From Jaminaea rosea (taxonomy: Eukaryota > Basidiomycota > Exobasidiomycetes > Microstromatales): a DNA stretch of 64,000 bases. Both the position numbers and the translations under genes were made by a program. This document shows, piece after piece, positions 10,955 to 22,924 of the stretch (within the stretch, counting starts at the first letter, position 1; each line of letters begins with the position of its first letter). The notes beneath the pieces are model-generated. The model searched no databases and was not told the origin of the DNA. It was given only the letters and a program-made list of their open reading frames with translations. The DNA is taken from NCBI RefSeq assembly GCF_003144245.1, contig NW_020289975.1, positions 620,001-684,000 of the forward strand, in the 5' to 3' direction.

Positions 10955-12314
10955 ATGCCTTCAGTCTCAAGGCAGACATCGGGTGGCCATGCCCCACCAC
11001 GTCCCCTGATCGCGACTCACCACCAGCTCTACGTCGGCGGCCTTCTCGCCGTCGTCGTGACATTCACCGCCCTCTCCCTCGTCTTTCAATCGCACGCGTA
11101 CAACGTCTCCCTTGCGAGACTACCGAGCACATCGTCCGTTCCACCACTCAAGCCCGTGGGATCTATATTCGCCCGCAAGTCCAATTTCATCAACACGATC
11201 TTCATCAAGAAGGCCTGGCTATGGACCACACTTGCCCATCTTGCACAACTCCTCACCTTGAGAGCGCCGCCAAGTCAGGAGGCAAAGATTGCGTCGAGCA
11301 GGGCAAGGGGTAAGAGGAAAGCGGACAATGACGCTTCAAGCGTGGAAGGTGGACCGGAGGACCAGGAAGCTACGGTGGCTAGCCCCTTTGCTAAGAGCTT
11401 GCTGCGATGGGCAATCGCAACTGTATGCTGGCTGTGTGTATCTGCGCGCCCTCTCAATGTGAGCTGCGCACCACCCGCTGATTCGACCCATGCTTTCTTG
11501 TACCGCACGCAGCTCGTTCGCCGTCTGGCTGTTCGGCCCGCCCCTGATGAACCGTATCCTCACCTCCTCCGGTGGTGTCTGCGTACCCCGCAGTGACCAG
11601 ACTTTGGGCGGCTTCTCCAACCCTAACGATGGGCCAGCATCAGCGCCTGCGCCCTTCCGAATGCCAGACAAGAGGATTGACGATGCCTTTTGTCATGCTG
11701 GGCCGAGGGGAATCTCAAAAGAGGACAGGCCCGAGCTCTTCAGGGCTACTCATGCTGTGGTGGCTGATATGACCAGGGAGGGGAGTTTGAGAGGGGCCTG
11801 TGAGTGCGAGGAAGAGAAGAAGGCGAGCACACGACACGGCGAGCAAACTCTGACTTGCTTCTCTCACGCCGCGCCCTCCGCAGGGAAAGGTGGACACGAT
11901 GTCTCCGGGCACACCTTCATCCTCATCCTCTCTTCTTTGCTGCTCCTCGAGGAGCTGACCCCTTACCTTGCCCAGTACTGCTCAGCTGTGCTGCCACCAT
12001 CCCTCTCAGCCAGCATCGTTTCCTGGATCCCACGCTCCCTGCGCGCGACCAAGGATCCATACCGTGGGGAGCGGGCAGGAGCTAGCATTGCGGCTACCAG
12101 CTTTGTCCTCGCACTCGTGGGACTCTGGTTGTTCAGCCTGGTCAACACTTCGTGAGTCTCAGCGGTCGCACCTGCGCATCATTGCGAGATCTGCCGCAAT
12201 CTGACACCGCTGCTGCCTTTGCGCGACAGTCTGTTCTTCCACACACCAGCCGAGAAGTTCTCCGGGGCACTCATTGCCGTCGTATCGTGGGTATTGCTGC
12301 CCAAGGGTGGATAG
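10955..12314 (+). CDS. SCS3: FIT family (Scs3/FIT2-like) ER lipid-droplet protein
   Basis: ER membrane protein of the fat-storage-inducing transmembrane family. FIT2 is an acyl-CoA diphosphatase needed for normal lipid-droplet budding and ER phospholipid balance. CDS is join(10955..11433, 11513..11799, 11884..12151, 12230..12314), 372 aa. The three introns (79, 84 and 78 nt) all restore frame and produce conserved junctions. The first transmembrane segment (LYVGGLLAVVVTFTALSLVF) is followed by the family segment SNFINTIFIKKAWLWTTL. Exon 3 supplies WKGGHDVSGHTFILILSSLL, and exon 4 supplies FFHTPAEKFSGALIAVVSW. The two histidines known to be catalytic in FIT2 (in SGHxF and FFHxxxEKxxG) are both present. 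It differs from animal FIT2 by a long, charged, probably disordered insert between the first two membrane segments. The first donor is GTGTGT, weaker than the others. Confidence 0.9.
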
Positions 12315-13220
12315 CAACATTGCAATCGCAGACATAGCAATGAAAGACGCGAGCACGAGCTGCGCATGGTAGTACGCGCGCCGTCCTCGCTCGCCATCTA
12401 TTTTCCTGCGCAAGCAACACGCAGAAGAAGTAGCCGCGGATGACCGAGCCCCGTTTCTATTCGCGGTGGGCGACGAGCGACGAAGTAGCAGACCGCTGCG
12501 ACTGCCGACGGATGAGAAGAAGAGTGCAGCGCGTACGAGAGAGCCGACGTCAGTCTCGATCTGGTTTGGTCTCAGTCTGCCAGCCTAGCGCGACGCAAAC
12601 AACACTTCTTTGCTGCGTGCTTGTGGGCTGTGAGCTGCTGCGAAAGAAAGAGAAAAGCAGTTTTCGAACCAGGCGGGACTATGGAGCAGCAGAGGCGGGA
12701 AGGAGCGAAGAGCGGCGGGCGGCGGGCGGAGAGACACGGACTCGACGGCGCAGAGCAACCAGGGAGAGAGCTGTGGGTGGTGAGGCGATGTGGTGGGCGC
12801 TTTCGACTCGAGGCGAGCGAGGGGCAGAGAGGAAAGGGCAGCAGAGGCGCCTTCCTTGTCCGCGGCCGGCGGGGCGGGCGTCTCGCCTCTCGTCTCTGCC
12901 TGCGTATTGGCTGTCGATCTGGCGCCGTCGCTCCGATGGAATGGAAACGTTGACCGGCCATCGTCCACCTCTTCCTGCTGCTCTCAATCTCATCGACTGG
13001 CCACGCCACGCTACGCTGAGAATCACTTCCTTTCCTTCCTCTTTCAACCAACTCCCTTCTCTAGTCATTGCAGTAGCGATAGAAGCCGGCGGACTGCAAA
13101 GCTCGCTCGCATCTTTGAAGACGAAACCTTGTTGCTAGACGACAGATACACACGGCAGTACGCTCCCACCTCCCACCACCACACGCACGCACACACGCTC
13201 TCTCTTTCACCGACATCGCC
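12315..13220. other. Intergenic region upstream of UDP-galactopyranose mutase
   Basis: This 906-bp gap lies between the FIT gene stop and the mutase ATG. Frames that are open here on both strands are Arg-rich and overlap one another, which is typical of GC-rich non-coding DNA. A pyrimidine-rich stretch with CA-type repeats (about 13176..13220) directly precedes the start codon and is probably 5' UTR. Confidence 0.5.
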
Positions 13221-14971
<1,751 letters not shown>

Positions 14972-15346
14972 GAGCACGGTGATGATGGATGATGGAGTGA
15001 AGAGGCAGAGAGGGAGCAATGGCTCAGCGGAGCCCTTCGATCACTCCTGTGAATAGCTCGTGTACATAGCCTTCCACTCTGTCCCCTCTCTCTCTAAACT
15101 CCCCCTTGGCGACGCAACCCCATCCTTCATGCTAGCAAATACAGCTGTTCCCTTTTGCGAGCCGCATGAGGCTGAAGATATTGGACACGTGAGCGCAAGG
15201 CAAGCATCTTGTTCGCAGGCATGAGTGAAAAGGGCTGGGTAGAAGATGCTGCTGATTGAACGGGCACGAGAGTCGAGATGGCGGTGAAGAGAAGAGAGGG
15301 TACCGAGCAAAGCTTGCCGTTGCTGCCACTGCTGCAGTTGCTATCA
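14972..15346. other. Convergent intergenic region, UGM / SmE
   Basis: A 375-bp tail-to-tail gap that should hold both 3' UTRs. I saw no gene or clear terminator motif. Confidence 0.4.
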
Positions 15347-15814
15347 TCATACGACGGGCTGGATGAGTGTCTGCAAACGAAGGGATGAGAGGCGTTAGCG
15401 CTCTTGCTCAACCTCACTCCATCACGGCTGCTACCCACAATATTATCTCCCTTCAACAATATCCTGCCCAAATCCTTCCTAGCGCCCGGAATCTTGCCTG
15501 CCCCTTCATTCCTTCTGCACTTTTCTGTATAGACCTCCTCTGCTTCGCTAATGACGACGTTCATGAACTCGTCGAAACCGACGATGCGCCCTTCGATGCG
15601 TGTCTCGAGGTTGTCGTAGAGCCAGAGGGAGACGCGAGTCTGCTGTTGGAGGTAGCGGAAGAGGACTGTGATGGGCTGTGAGAAGTGGCGAGGAGGTAGT
15701 CAAGACAAGCCAGCGGAGATGGGGGAGGTTAGTAACAAGGGCGAAGGGAGCAAAGCGGAGGGACGCTGATCGAGTGCTCACCTGAACCATCAGCTTTTGC
15801 TGCTTTGAGCTCAT
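15347..15814 (-). CDS. SME1: Small nuclear ribonucleoprotein E (SmE)
   Basis: Core Sm-ring protein of spliceosomal U1, U2, U4 and U5 snRNPs. CDS is complement(15347..15370, 15439..15675, 15782..15814), 97 aa. Introns are 68 nt (GTGGGT donor) and 106 nt (GTGAGC donor), both phase 0. The Sm fold is clear: PITVLFRYLQQQTRVSLWLY, then RIEGRIVGFDEFMNVVISEA (Sm1), then LGRILLKGDNITLIQ (Sm2). The last exon encodes only TLIQPVV. Compared with human SmE there is an extra segment of about 14 residues (CRRNEGAGKIPGAR) between the two Sm motifs. Its 42 nt could formally be excised as a GT..AG intron but would be far shorter than any other intron here, so I kept it as coding. Divergent from TAF13. Confidence 0.92.
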
Positions 15815-16195
15815 CTTGGGCCAAACTCCTCGCGGAGGGGCAAAGGGGTCACGAGGTGAGAACGAAGGGGCTTGCTCTGCTCGTAAGATGGCTTAGTTAG
15901 CGCTTCCAGATTACGGGTATGGGTCGAGGAGAAGGCGCAGTAACGAGGGATGAATGGGAAGAAGTGAACAAGCATCGTCGTAGCGCAGCGCGGGCGGATG
16001 GATGGCGCACGACGAGACGAGCGGACGGAGACGAAGCCACTCAAGGCCCGCGCCTCTGTCCGACTCGACGTTGGTTCGCTCCCTCGCTCGCTGCATCCAT
16101 CTGTCCATCCTTCCCTCTCCACCACATCGTTCACCAAATCACATCGATCCGCTCATCGATAGCCTGCTGCTAGCTATCAGAGCAGCTACGACGCA
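15815..16195. promoter_or_regulatory. Divergent promoter region, SmE / TAF13
   Basis: A 381-bp gap between divergent ATGs that must contain the start regions of both genes. No specific motif was recognised. Confidence 0.4.
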
Positions 16196-17081
16196 ATGTC
16201 AGGCCAGCACCAGCCCTCTGCTGGCCCTTCGTCGGGTCGAGGTCGAAACGTGGGTGACGGGAGATGAGAAGGGAATGGCTCAGCTCCGCCTAACTCGCTC
16301 CTCTGACGCTCATCCCTCTTCTGCCTTCAGCAGCAGCAACAAGACGGTCCCTCGCAGAACCAGGCTGCTGGTCCTGGAGCGCCGCGAGGCAGAAGACCCA
16401 TTCAATATCGTGGCCTCTTCCAGCGTGACTGTAAGCACCGCGACGAGGCACCAGGCTGTCGAGGCCCTGCGCGAAATGTGCTGATTGATCGCGATCCCAT
16501 TCATGCTGTCCCTTCGCCCTCCCATTACAGTACCAATGATGATGTACGGCTTTGGCGATTCGCCTCAACCCGACCCCCGCAGCATAGACGTGATGGAACG
16601 CCTTACCATCTCCTTCCTCGTCGACCTCTGCCACCGCTGTCGGCCAGCCCCTTATGCCCACCCTTCTTCCTCCAATCCGGCCCGCAATCCTTACCTCACC
16701 CGCTCTCGAGTCAAGATCGACGACCTCCGCTTTGCGCTGAGGAAAGACGACAAAAAGCTGGCGAGATTGGAAGAGCTGATCTATTTGGACGGAATCATCA
16801 GTGGGGCCAAGAAGATTTTGGACACGGGAGCGATTGATGATGTTGCCAGGCAGGTAGAGGCAGAGGAGAGGCAGAAAAGGGGAGGAGCTGGCGATGATGA
16901 GGAGGGAGAGGACCAGCAGCAGGCTCAGGGTGGTGAGGGGGAGGCGAGGGAGGAGGAGCACGGATTGCAGCTTCCTGGTGGGAGTGGCAGGGGACGAGGT
17001 GGTGGCGGTGAAGAGGGAGAGAGAGGAGCGCAGAGGGGCGGTGGACCTGGGAGGAAGAGAAAGAGGGGGGCTGCGGTGTAG
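16196..17081 (+). CDS. TAF13: TFIID subunit TAF13
   Basis: Histone-fold subunit of general transcription factor TFIID; it pairs with TAF11. CDS is join(16196..16249, 16331..16430, 16531..17081), 234 aa. Intron 1 (81 nt) has a GTGGGT donor and intron 2 (100 nt) a GTAAGC donor. Splicing gives the conserved entry LFQRDLPMMMYGFGD. The histone fold follows: SIDVMERLTISFLVDLCHRC, then VKIDDLRFALRKDDKKLARL and LEELIYLDGIISGAKKIL. The last ~75 residues are an acidic, Gln-rich and then Gly/Arg-rich tail ending GGPGRKRKRGAAV. This tail is longer than in human TAF13 (124 aa) and is probably disordered, perhaps containing a nuclear localisation signal. Confidence 0.93.
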
Positions 17082-17546
17082 CTTGGCGCAGGTCCAGGAC
17101 CCCTTGGGCGCCACACAGCATTCATTGTACATACCCGGGCGACTCACATCTTACAGCGGAGTCCGCCACAGCGCGTCCATCAGCCCATCAATCACGCATT
17201 TGTCTCACAGTCAATATTTAGTGTGTCGTCGTCTTCGAACCAGTCGTCTCAGTCTCTTGCCTCGTCTACGAAGAGAAGTTCGCCTAAAGTAAAGCCTGTG
17301 ATGGGCACCACAGGGCGACATGGCAGAGGGGGGCTCAATGTCGGTGGCTCGTGCGTCCCTCTTGACGCCGATTTTGGATCTGGAGGCTGAGTCCGGACGA
17401 TGGGCCCCTGGCAGCAAAGCAACAACACCACCAGCGTCGTCGCCACGCAGACCCATCTAGGGCTCCGACTTGACCCTTTCTTGTCTTATCCACGCATCGC
17501 GTCAGCTGTAGCAGAGTGATTGGTTCAACAGTAAAGTTATAGCATC
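17082..17546. other. Intergenic region, TAF13 to Rab4-like gene
   Basis: A 465-bp tandem gap holding the TAF13 3' UTR and the Rab promoter. Nothing else was recognised. Confidence 0.4.
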
Positions 17547-18810
17547 ATGAGCGTCGCCCTCGAGCCTGCGGGGGCTGCCTTTGGTGAGTGGCACCTTATC
17601 CCATCGACTGGCCTGAATCCCTTCCTCACTTGTCTTACCACCTCTTTCCAATTTCTTCCCTTCTTCTCTCATCAGACTACCTCTTCAAGTTCATCATCCT
17701 CGGAGAGTCCTCAACGGGCAAATCGACCCTCCTCCACCAATTCATCCATCACGAGTTCACCCCAAAATCACACACGGTAGGCGTCGAGTTCACCTCACGC
17801 CTTCTCCTTCTCGACCCTTCATCTCCCAATCCTGCTCGGATGCTCGGTGGTGATGACGTTGAAGGCGGTGGATGGGGAAGGGAGCAAGAGTCACACCTCC
17901 GCGGCAGAGGAGGACCGTCGGCGCCCGGGGGGAGCCGAAAGGCTAGTGCGGTCAAACTTCAGATATGGGATACGGCTGGACAGGAGCGATTCAGGAGTGT
18001 GACTAAGAGCTATTATCGAGCGGCGAGTGGGGCTCTTCTTGTATATGATGTCACGAAGTGAGTATCGCCAAACCCGCAGCCACGAGCCTGATTTGGGCAC
18101 AACGGCGATGAGCAACTGACATGGCCGCGTGGTTGCGCTGCGCAGACGTTCCACCTTTGACAATCTGGGCAGATGGCTAGCAGATGTCCGCTCACTGGCC
18201 TCTGAGAACCTGGTCGTGGCCATTGTGGGCAACAAGACGGACCTCGCGGGCAGCCGCGATGATGGCGAGGCTGCCGTCCGTCCGGGTGAGGAGCACGATC
18301 AAGACGCCGCGAACTCATCGTCAGCATCGTCCACACCCAAGCGTGAGGTATCTCGCGAGGAAGCAGCAGCCTGGGCGGCATCACAAGGATGTCTCTTTGC
18401 GGAGACGTCGAGCTTGACTGGGCACAACGTCGAAGCTCCCTTTGCGCTTTGCGCAAGGGGAGTGCTAGACTTGATCGAGCAAGGTGTCGTGGCGCCGGAG
18501 CAGCGTGAGTAGCACGCCATGCCACGCAGATGTAGTCAGATATTCGAGCAACAGCTGACAAAGTCCCTGCTCGAATCGGCCATCTCGAGCAGAAGGCTCA
18601 GGCGTCTCCTACGGTGATCGCTCCCTCCGACCAGGCACGTCACGCAGCAACTCTCGCAGCGCTGATAAGAGTCATCATCGTCTTTCCTTCGCAGACATTG
18701 TGCAGAGTGGCGGAGGAGTGAGTAGGAGAGCAGCGAGGGGGAACACGGGTGGTGGATTGATTCGGCTCAAGGAAGCGATAGGGTTGGATAGGGACGGGGG
18801 ATGCTGCTGA
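17547..18810 (+). CDS. ypt4: Rab4-like small GTPase with internal insertions
   Basis: Small GTPase of the Rab4 group, which acts in endosomal recycling. CDS is join(17547..17583, 17676..18057, 18146..18504, 18593..18810), 331 aa; human Rab4 has about 218. G1 is GESSTGKS (22-29), switch I ends at HTVGVEF, G3 is WDTAGQE (from residue 110), G4 is NKTD, and G5 is ETSS. The C-terminus ends GGCC, a dual geranylgeranylation site. After G5 the segment [15 protein letters not shown] matches the Rab4 tail (human MGSGIQYGD). This confirms the last splice junction. The extra length comes from about 42 Ser/Gly/Arg-rich residues between switch I and G3, an Asp/Ser/Pro-rich insert after G4, and a longer hypervariable tail. 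Introns are 92, 88 and 88 nt. Confidence 0.9.
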
Positions 18811-19244
18811 GAGCGGCAAAGATCGAGTTTACGACACTTCACCAGCATCGGCAGGGGTCTTTGTGTTGCTTCTAAGATGTCTTAGGCTGTGAATACAAGA
18901 TACTCTTCATCGACCTCTCCATGTAGTCTTTGGCTTGAGCCAAGCGAATCCCGTGGCGCCTGCGATCCGGCGTCACGTCAAGGCCCGGCGCCCGGACGGA
19001 CGGAGAATGGAGGGCCTTCTGTCGAAGAGCCGTGCGGGGAGCGGGATGCGCCGCCACTTTCACTTTGGTCCCGCATCTCGAGCCTCCTTTCTTGCCTTGG
19101 ATGAGGTGACAGATCTGTCGACTAGATGGCACAGTCTTGATTTTGCTCTATCAAGGCGTCGTCAGCCAACAATCAACCATCCAAGGCAGTCTGCGCTGGT
19201 CAACACCTCACCCACGACCTCTGCCCCTCTCATTCTCTTGAATC
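18811..19244. other. Intergenic region, Rab4-like gene to AA7 oxidase
   Basis: A 434-bp tandem gap. No gene or distinct element was seen. The last ~60 bases are pyrimidine-rich and probably 5' UTR of the oxidase. Confidence 0.4.
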
Positions 19245-21170
19245 ATGCACCAACACTCTGGTTCCAGCTCTTACCCCTCAGCGATCTCATCACAAAACGC
19301 TCCTCGTCGGCGCACCTACCGTATGGCTACCTCTCTCGCCTGCCTGCTCCTCGCAGCAGTAGCAAGCCCTGCACTCGTCGAGGCGGTCCCACCCTTCAGG
19401 CCTCCTCCTCACTTGACCGCTGCCTTCCCGCAAGGATGGGAACGAGACTTTGGGCCACCACCTCCTGGCCTGGCGCTGCGCAGCAACGGCCTCCCCTCTG
19501 AGTCGGACGCCCTCTTGCACTGCCTCCAATCCTCCAACATCGAGACGATGACCTCCTCCCTCAACGGCTCCGCAGCATACTGGGAAGCGGCCCAGTCTGA
19601 CAATCTGCGCTTCCACTACCATCCCGAGGCCATCGTCTACCCTCGAAGCGCCAAGGAGGTCTCAGCAGCAGTCAACTGCGTCTCTGCCCACTCCCCTCGC
19701 ACGGCCATCGCTGCAAGATCAGGTGGCCACTCCTTTGCAGGTCACGGTAGTGGAGGATGGGATGGTAGCTTGGTTGTGGATTTGAAGCACCTAGATTCCA
19801 TCCGTTACGATGGCAAGAGTGGGACTGCGGCCGTGGGCCCATCAGCCAGGCTAGGAGATGTAGTCAAGGGACTCTGGGGCTCTTCAGGCCAGCTCAAACG
19901 CGCTATGCCTCACGGAACCTGTCCTCCAGTCGGCGTGGGCGGGCACGCCCTCTGCGGCGGATTTGGACCAACGAGCCGACAGTGGGGGATGACGACTGAC
20001 AATCTGCTTGAGGCAGAGGTGGTGTTGGCGGACGGCAGCATCGTGACTGCCAGTCCGAGGCAGAACAAGGAGCTCCTGTGGGGGCTCAGAGGGGCAGGGA
20101 GCAATTTTGGCATCGTGACACGGCTCACCTTCCAGACGTACGATGCAAGTGGAGAATGGGTCTTCACTGAGATGAGGTGGAGCCCTAGCCTCAAGACGGG
20201 AGCTGATGCGGCAAAGGTGGTCCACGCAGTACAGACTCTGGCAACGGACGACTCCATGCCGCGCTCGTACGGCTTCCACGTTCAGCTTCAACCGGCAAAC
20301 CGCGGCGATCCCCCTGGTGGACCATTGGCGTTGCACATGCGGGGCATTTGGCATGGCGAGCGTGCAGAGTGGGAGCGGCAGATAGAGTCGAAGCTACTCA
20401 GTGGCCTCAAAGCAGCCGGTGCACCAGAGCCAGACGCAAAGACGATCACACCGATGAGCTACCGTGCCGTCATGGAAGAGTGGGACGACTTCGGCAAGCC
20501 CGGTGACAAGCTCGACACTCTCGCTGAACGACTCGTCCGTAACAATTTCCTCGCTCGGACGCGCCTGACAAAGGGGCAGAAAGGATTCAGCCTAGCTAGT
20601 CTCGAGGGCATGATGGCTCCCCTGCTCGAGCGGGCCAAAGGAAGCGAGCCGACACTTGAGGAACCCTTCATGTGGAATGTCTATTTGGAGATGTACGGCG
20701 GTGGCGGCAAGCTCGGGGCCCGGCATCGCGATCAGGATGTGATGGGGGCATCCTCGCTACCTCACCGCGACTCACTTTGGCTGATACAGAGCGCTGCAGG
20801 TACTTGGGGCCGTAATCAGCTCCCAAGGAAAGCGCACGACGTCCTCGATGAGCTGGACGAAGGGTTCGCAAGGGCGCTGCAAAAGGATGGCATCGAGGAC
20901 AGCGGGTACGCTTGCTATGTGGACGCGAGGGAGGACGCGGAGGAGGCGACGAGGCGGCACTTTGATCAGAAGACGGCAGAGAGGTTGAAGAAGTTGAAGA
21001 GGGAGGTGGACCCGAGGAATGTATTCAGAAATCCGCAGGGGATCGCGGGGACTGAGTACATTGATGAAGGGGCGACGGAGCTGCTTGAGGCGGGGACCTC
21101 GATGATACATATACGGCCACCACTCGCGCATCCGTTGCCGAGGGGCGTAAGGGCAAGGAGGGCGGTCTAG
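19245..21170 (+). CDS. Secreted FAD-linked oxidase (AA7 / berberine-bridge type)
   Basis: Flavin oxidoreductase of the PCMH/BBE superfamily, like glucooligosaccharide oxidases (CAZy AA7). Members oxidise carbohydrates or other alcohols and produce H2O2. Single exon, 641 aa from the ATG at 19245. A second in-frame ATG at 19323 starts MATSLACLLLAAVASPALVEA, a classical signal peptide, and may be the real start; the longer form would place 26 residues before it. FAD-domain motifs are ARSGGHSFAGHGSGGWDGSL and VGVGGHALCGGFGPTSRQWG. His162 and Cys237 (numbered from 19245) are the positions of bicovalent 8-alpha-His/6-S-Cys FAD attachment. The BBE-type C-terminus has VDPRNVFRNPQGI. The substrate cannot be read from the sequence. 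Confidence 0.92.
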   Translation: MHQHSGSSSYPSAISSQNAPRRRTYRMATSLACLLLAAVASPALVEAVPPFRPPPHLTAAFPQGWERDFGPPPPGLALRSNGLPSESDALLHCLQSSNIETMTSSLNGSAAYWEAAQSDNLRFHYHPEAIVYPRSAKEVSAAVNCVSAHSPRTAIAARSGGHSFAGHGSGGWDGSLVVDLKHLDSIRYDGKSGTAAVGPSARLGDVVKGLWGSSGQLKRAMPHGTCPPVGVGGHALCGGFGPTSRQWGMTTDNLLEAEVVLADGSIVTASPRQNKELLWGLRGAGSNFGIVTRLTFQTYDASGEWVFTEMRWSPSLKTGADAAKVVHAVQTLATDDSMPRSYGFHVQLQPANRGDPPGGPLALHMRGIWHGERAEWERQIESKLLSGLKAAGAPEPDAKTITPMSYRAVMEEWDDFGKPGDKLDTLAERLVRNNFLARTRLTKGQKGFSLASLEGMMAPLLERAKGSEPTLEEPFMWNVYLEMYGGGGKLGARHRDQDVMGASSLPHRDSLWLIQSAAGTWGRNQLPRKAHDVLDELDEGFARALQKDGIEDSGYACYVDAREDAEEATRRHFDQKTAERLKKLKREVDPRNVFRNPQGIAGTEYIDEGATELLEAGTSMIHIRPPLAHPLPRGVRARRAV

Positions 21171-21326
21171 GGATGAGGCGACAATACTGCGGCCGATGAG
21201 GAGCGGCAGACATTACTTGATACCCTGTACGGAGCTTCACCTTGCTGGTCGAATGGTACAACATGCGCGGTACGCACATACTATCATCACACCTGAATTT
21301 CGTTATCCCGATTCTGGAGCTTGCCG

Positions 21327-22444
21327 TCATCTTCCCACGCTTCCCAGTCCTCGCTCCTGCCTCTGCTTAACTTCATCCTGTAATGCCTCCGCCACGACCA
21401 GATGCACCTTGGCCGCTGCCCTCTCCAATGCTCGCACTGCCGCGTCCATATCGTCCAATCCGAGGCCAGACCCGCTGGTAGTCATCGTATCGAGGGAGAT
21501 GACCGAGCCGAGGGCTGGCATTGTAGCCAGGGAGACGATGGAGGAAGAAGCTGCCGAAGAAGAGGCTGCGGCCGCTTCGGCTGGGGTGGGATCGATGAGG
21601 ATTCGAGTAGGGGATGGGGATGATTGCACGCTCGCAAGAGCCCCAACAGCCAATCCCCACATGTCCACATCGGCCAGCGCAAGAGCCGCACTCGCCGCTG
21701 TCAGTCCCAGAGCCGCGCAGCTCTCCAGTGACGCTGTAGAGGCAGGAAGTGAGCTTCCACCAGTCGAGCCGCTCCCACCCGCATCCAGGACGGTGAGGTA
21801 GATGTCGATGGCTGCCTTAGGTAGGAGGTCGAGCCGCACTGCGGGCAGTAGGGCCGAGCGAATCCGTGAGGAGAGTAGAGTCGAGTCGAGATGTTTGCCA
21901 GGCTTCATCCTCCCTCCCACCCCGCCACCACCGCCCGCGACAGCGAAGGGGGCATACCTGCATTCAACGTTGAGTTCAGCCTTATCAGCGAATCCGGCTC
22001 GCCCACCGCTCCCACCGGCAGAGGCGCCAATGGAGGGTTGACGGGGACCGTACACAGCACAGGCGATTTTGATGCTGCGAGAGGACGGCGATGATGAAGA
22101 GGAAGCAGATGGGGAGGAGCACTCGATGTAGCATGACCCGGTGGCCTGCGGAATGAGGGAGGTTTGGATATCTGCGCGAAGAGATGCGGAGTTGACCGAG
22201 CGGCGTGAGTATATGCTGACATTTTACACCGATGCTGAACACTGCTTGCCATCGCATACTCACAAAGTGGCCTCAACTCTTCATCTCTTCCCCTTGAGCT
22301 CCCCTCTACCATCCTCCCTTCATCGCCCTGCTTGCTGGTCTTCTCCACTCCTTTGGCATTCGTCGCCGCGTTCGAATCGCGAAAGACGGGCATGTGAAGG
22401 CGATCAGGCCCGTTGATGCGACGTTTGTCGATTGCGGCTGACAT
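21327..22444 (-). CDS. MTR3: Exosome complex component Mtr3 (RNase PH fold)
   Basis: Non-catalytic RNase PH-like subunit of the nine-subunit RNA exosome ring, which threads RNA to Rrp44/Rrp6. CDS is complement(21327..22171, 22264..22444), 341 aa; the 92-nt intron has a GTGAGT donor. Splicing creates LRPLYIQTSLIPQATGSCYI, aligning with the conserved start of the RNase PH fold (human [20 protein letters not shown]). Further family segments are KIACAVYGPRQPS, ALGLTAASAALALADVDMWG and ILIDPTPAEAAAA. The N-terminal 50 residues are variable and charged. Gly- and Ser-rich inserts lengthen the middle. The gene converges with the upstream oxidase gene. Confidence 0.9.
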
Positions 22445-22924
22445 GATGGACGAAGAGGAGGGATGGGACGATCACAGTTTTGCGATAGCTTGCTTGCCGG
22501 CCTATATACCTGTCCAGAAAGGTATGATAGGACGCCAGAAGGAGAGGTAGGAATCAACGCAGCAACGCAGCGCCTCCTTCCACTTCCGCTCCTCAGACTT
22601 TTGAACGGGTCGGAAGAGAAGAGCTCCACGATGACATACAGCTTCTGGGTTCTCACACGAATTAACGGCGACAGATCATGAGTGCAAAAGTACATCGATT
22701 CGTATGGCCAATGTGTCAAGGAGTCATCGTAAGAGGTGGCGGCGCAAAGGGGGCTGCAATGCAGACTACAGATGGGTGGAATCGAGCGTGCCGATGATGC
22801 TAGGAGTACCACAGCTGATCACCGAGCACCTACTGACGATGCTAGGGAGACCAGATGATCTCCGCTTCGCCTGCTCTCCTCCAACGTCTATATCCAACTT
22901 GCCCTCCTACGCCTACGCAACCGC
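22445..22924. other. Intergenic region, eS17 3' side to MTR3 start
   Basis: A 480-bp tandem gap between two minus-strand genes. It contains the eS17 3' UTR and the MTR3 promoter. No other feature was recognised. Confidence 0.4.
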
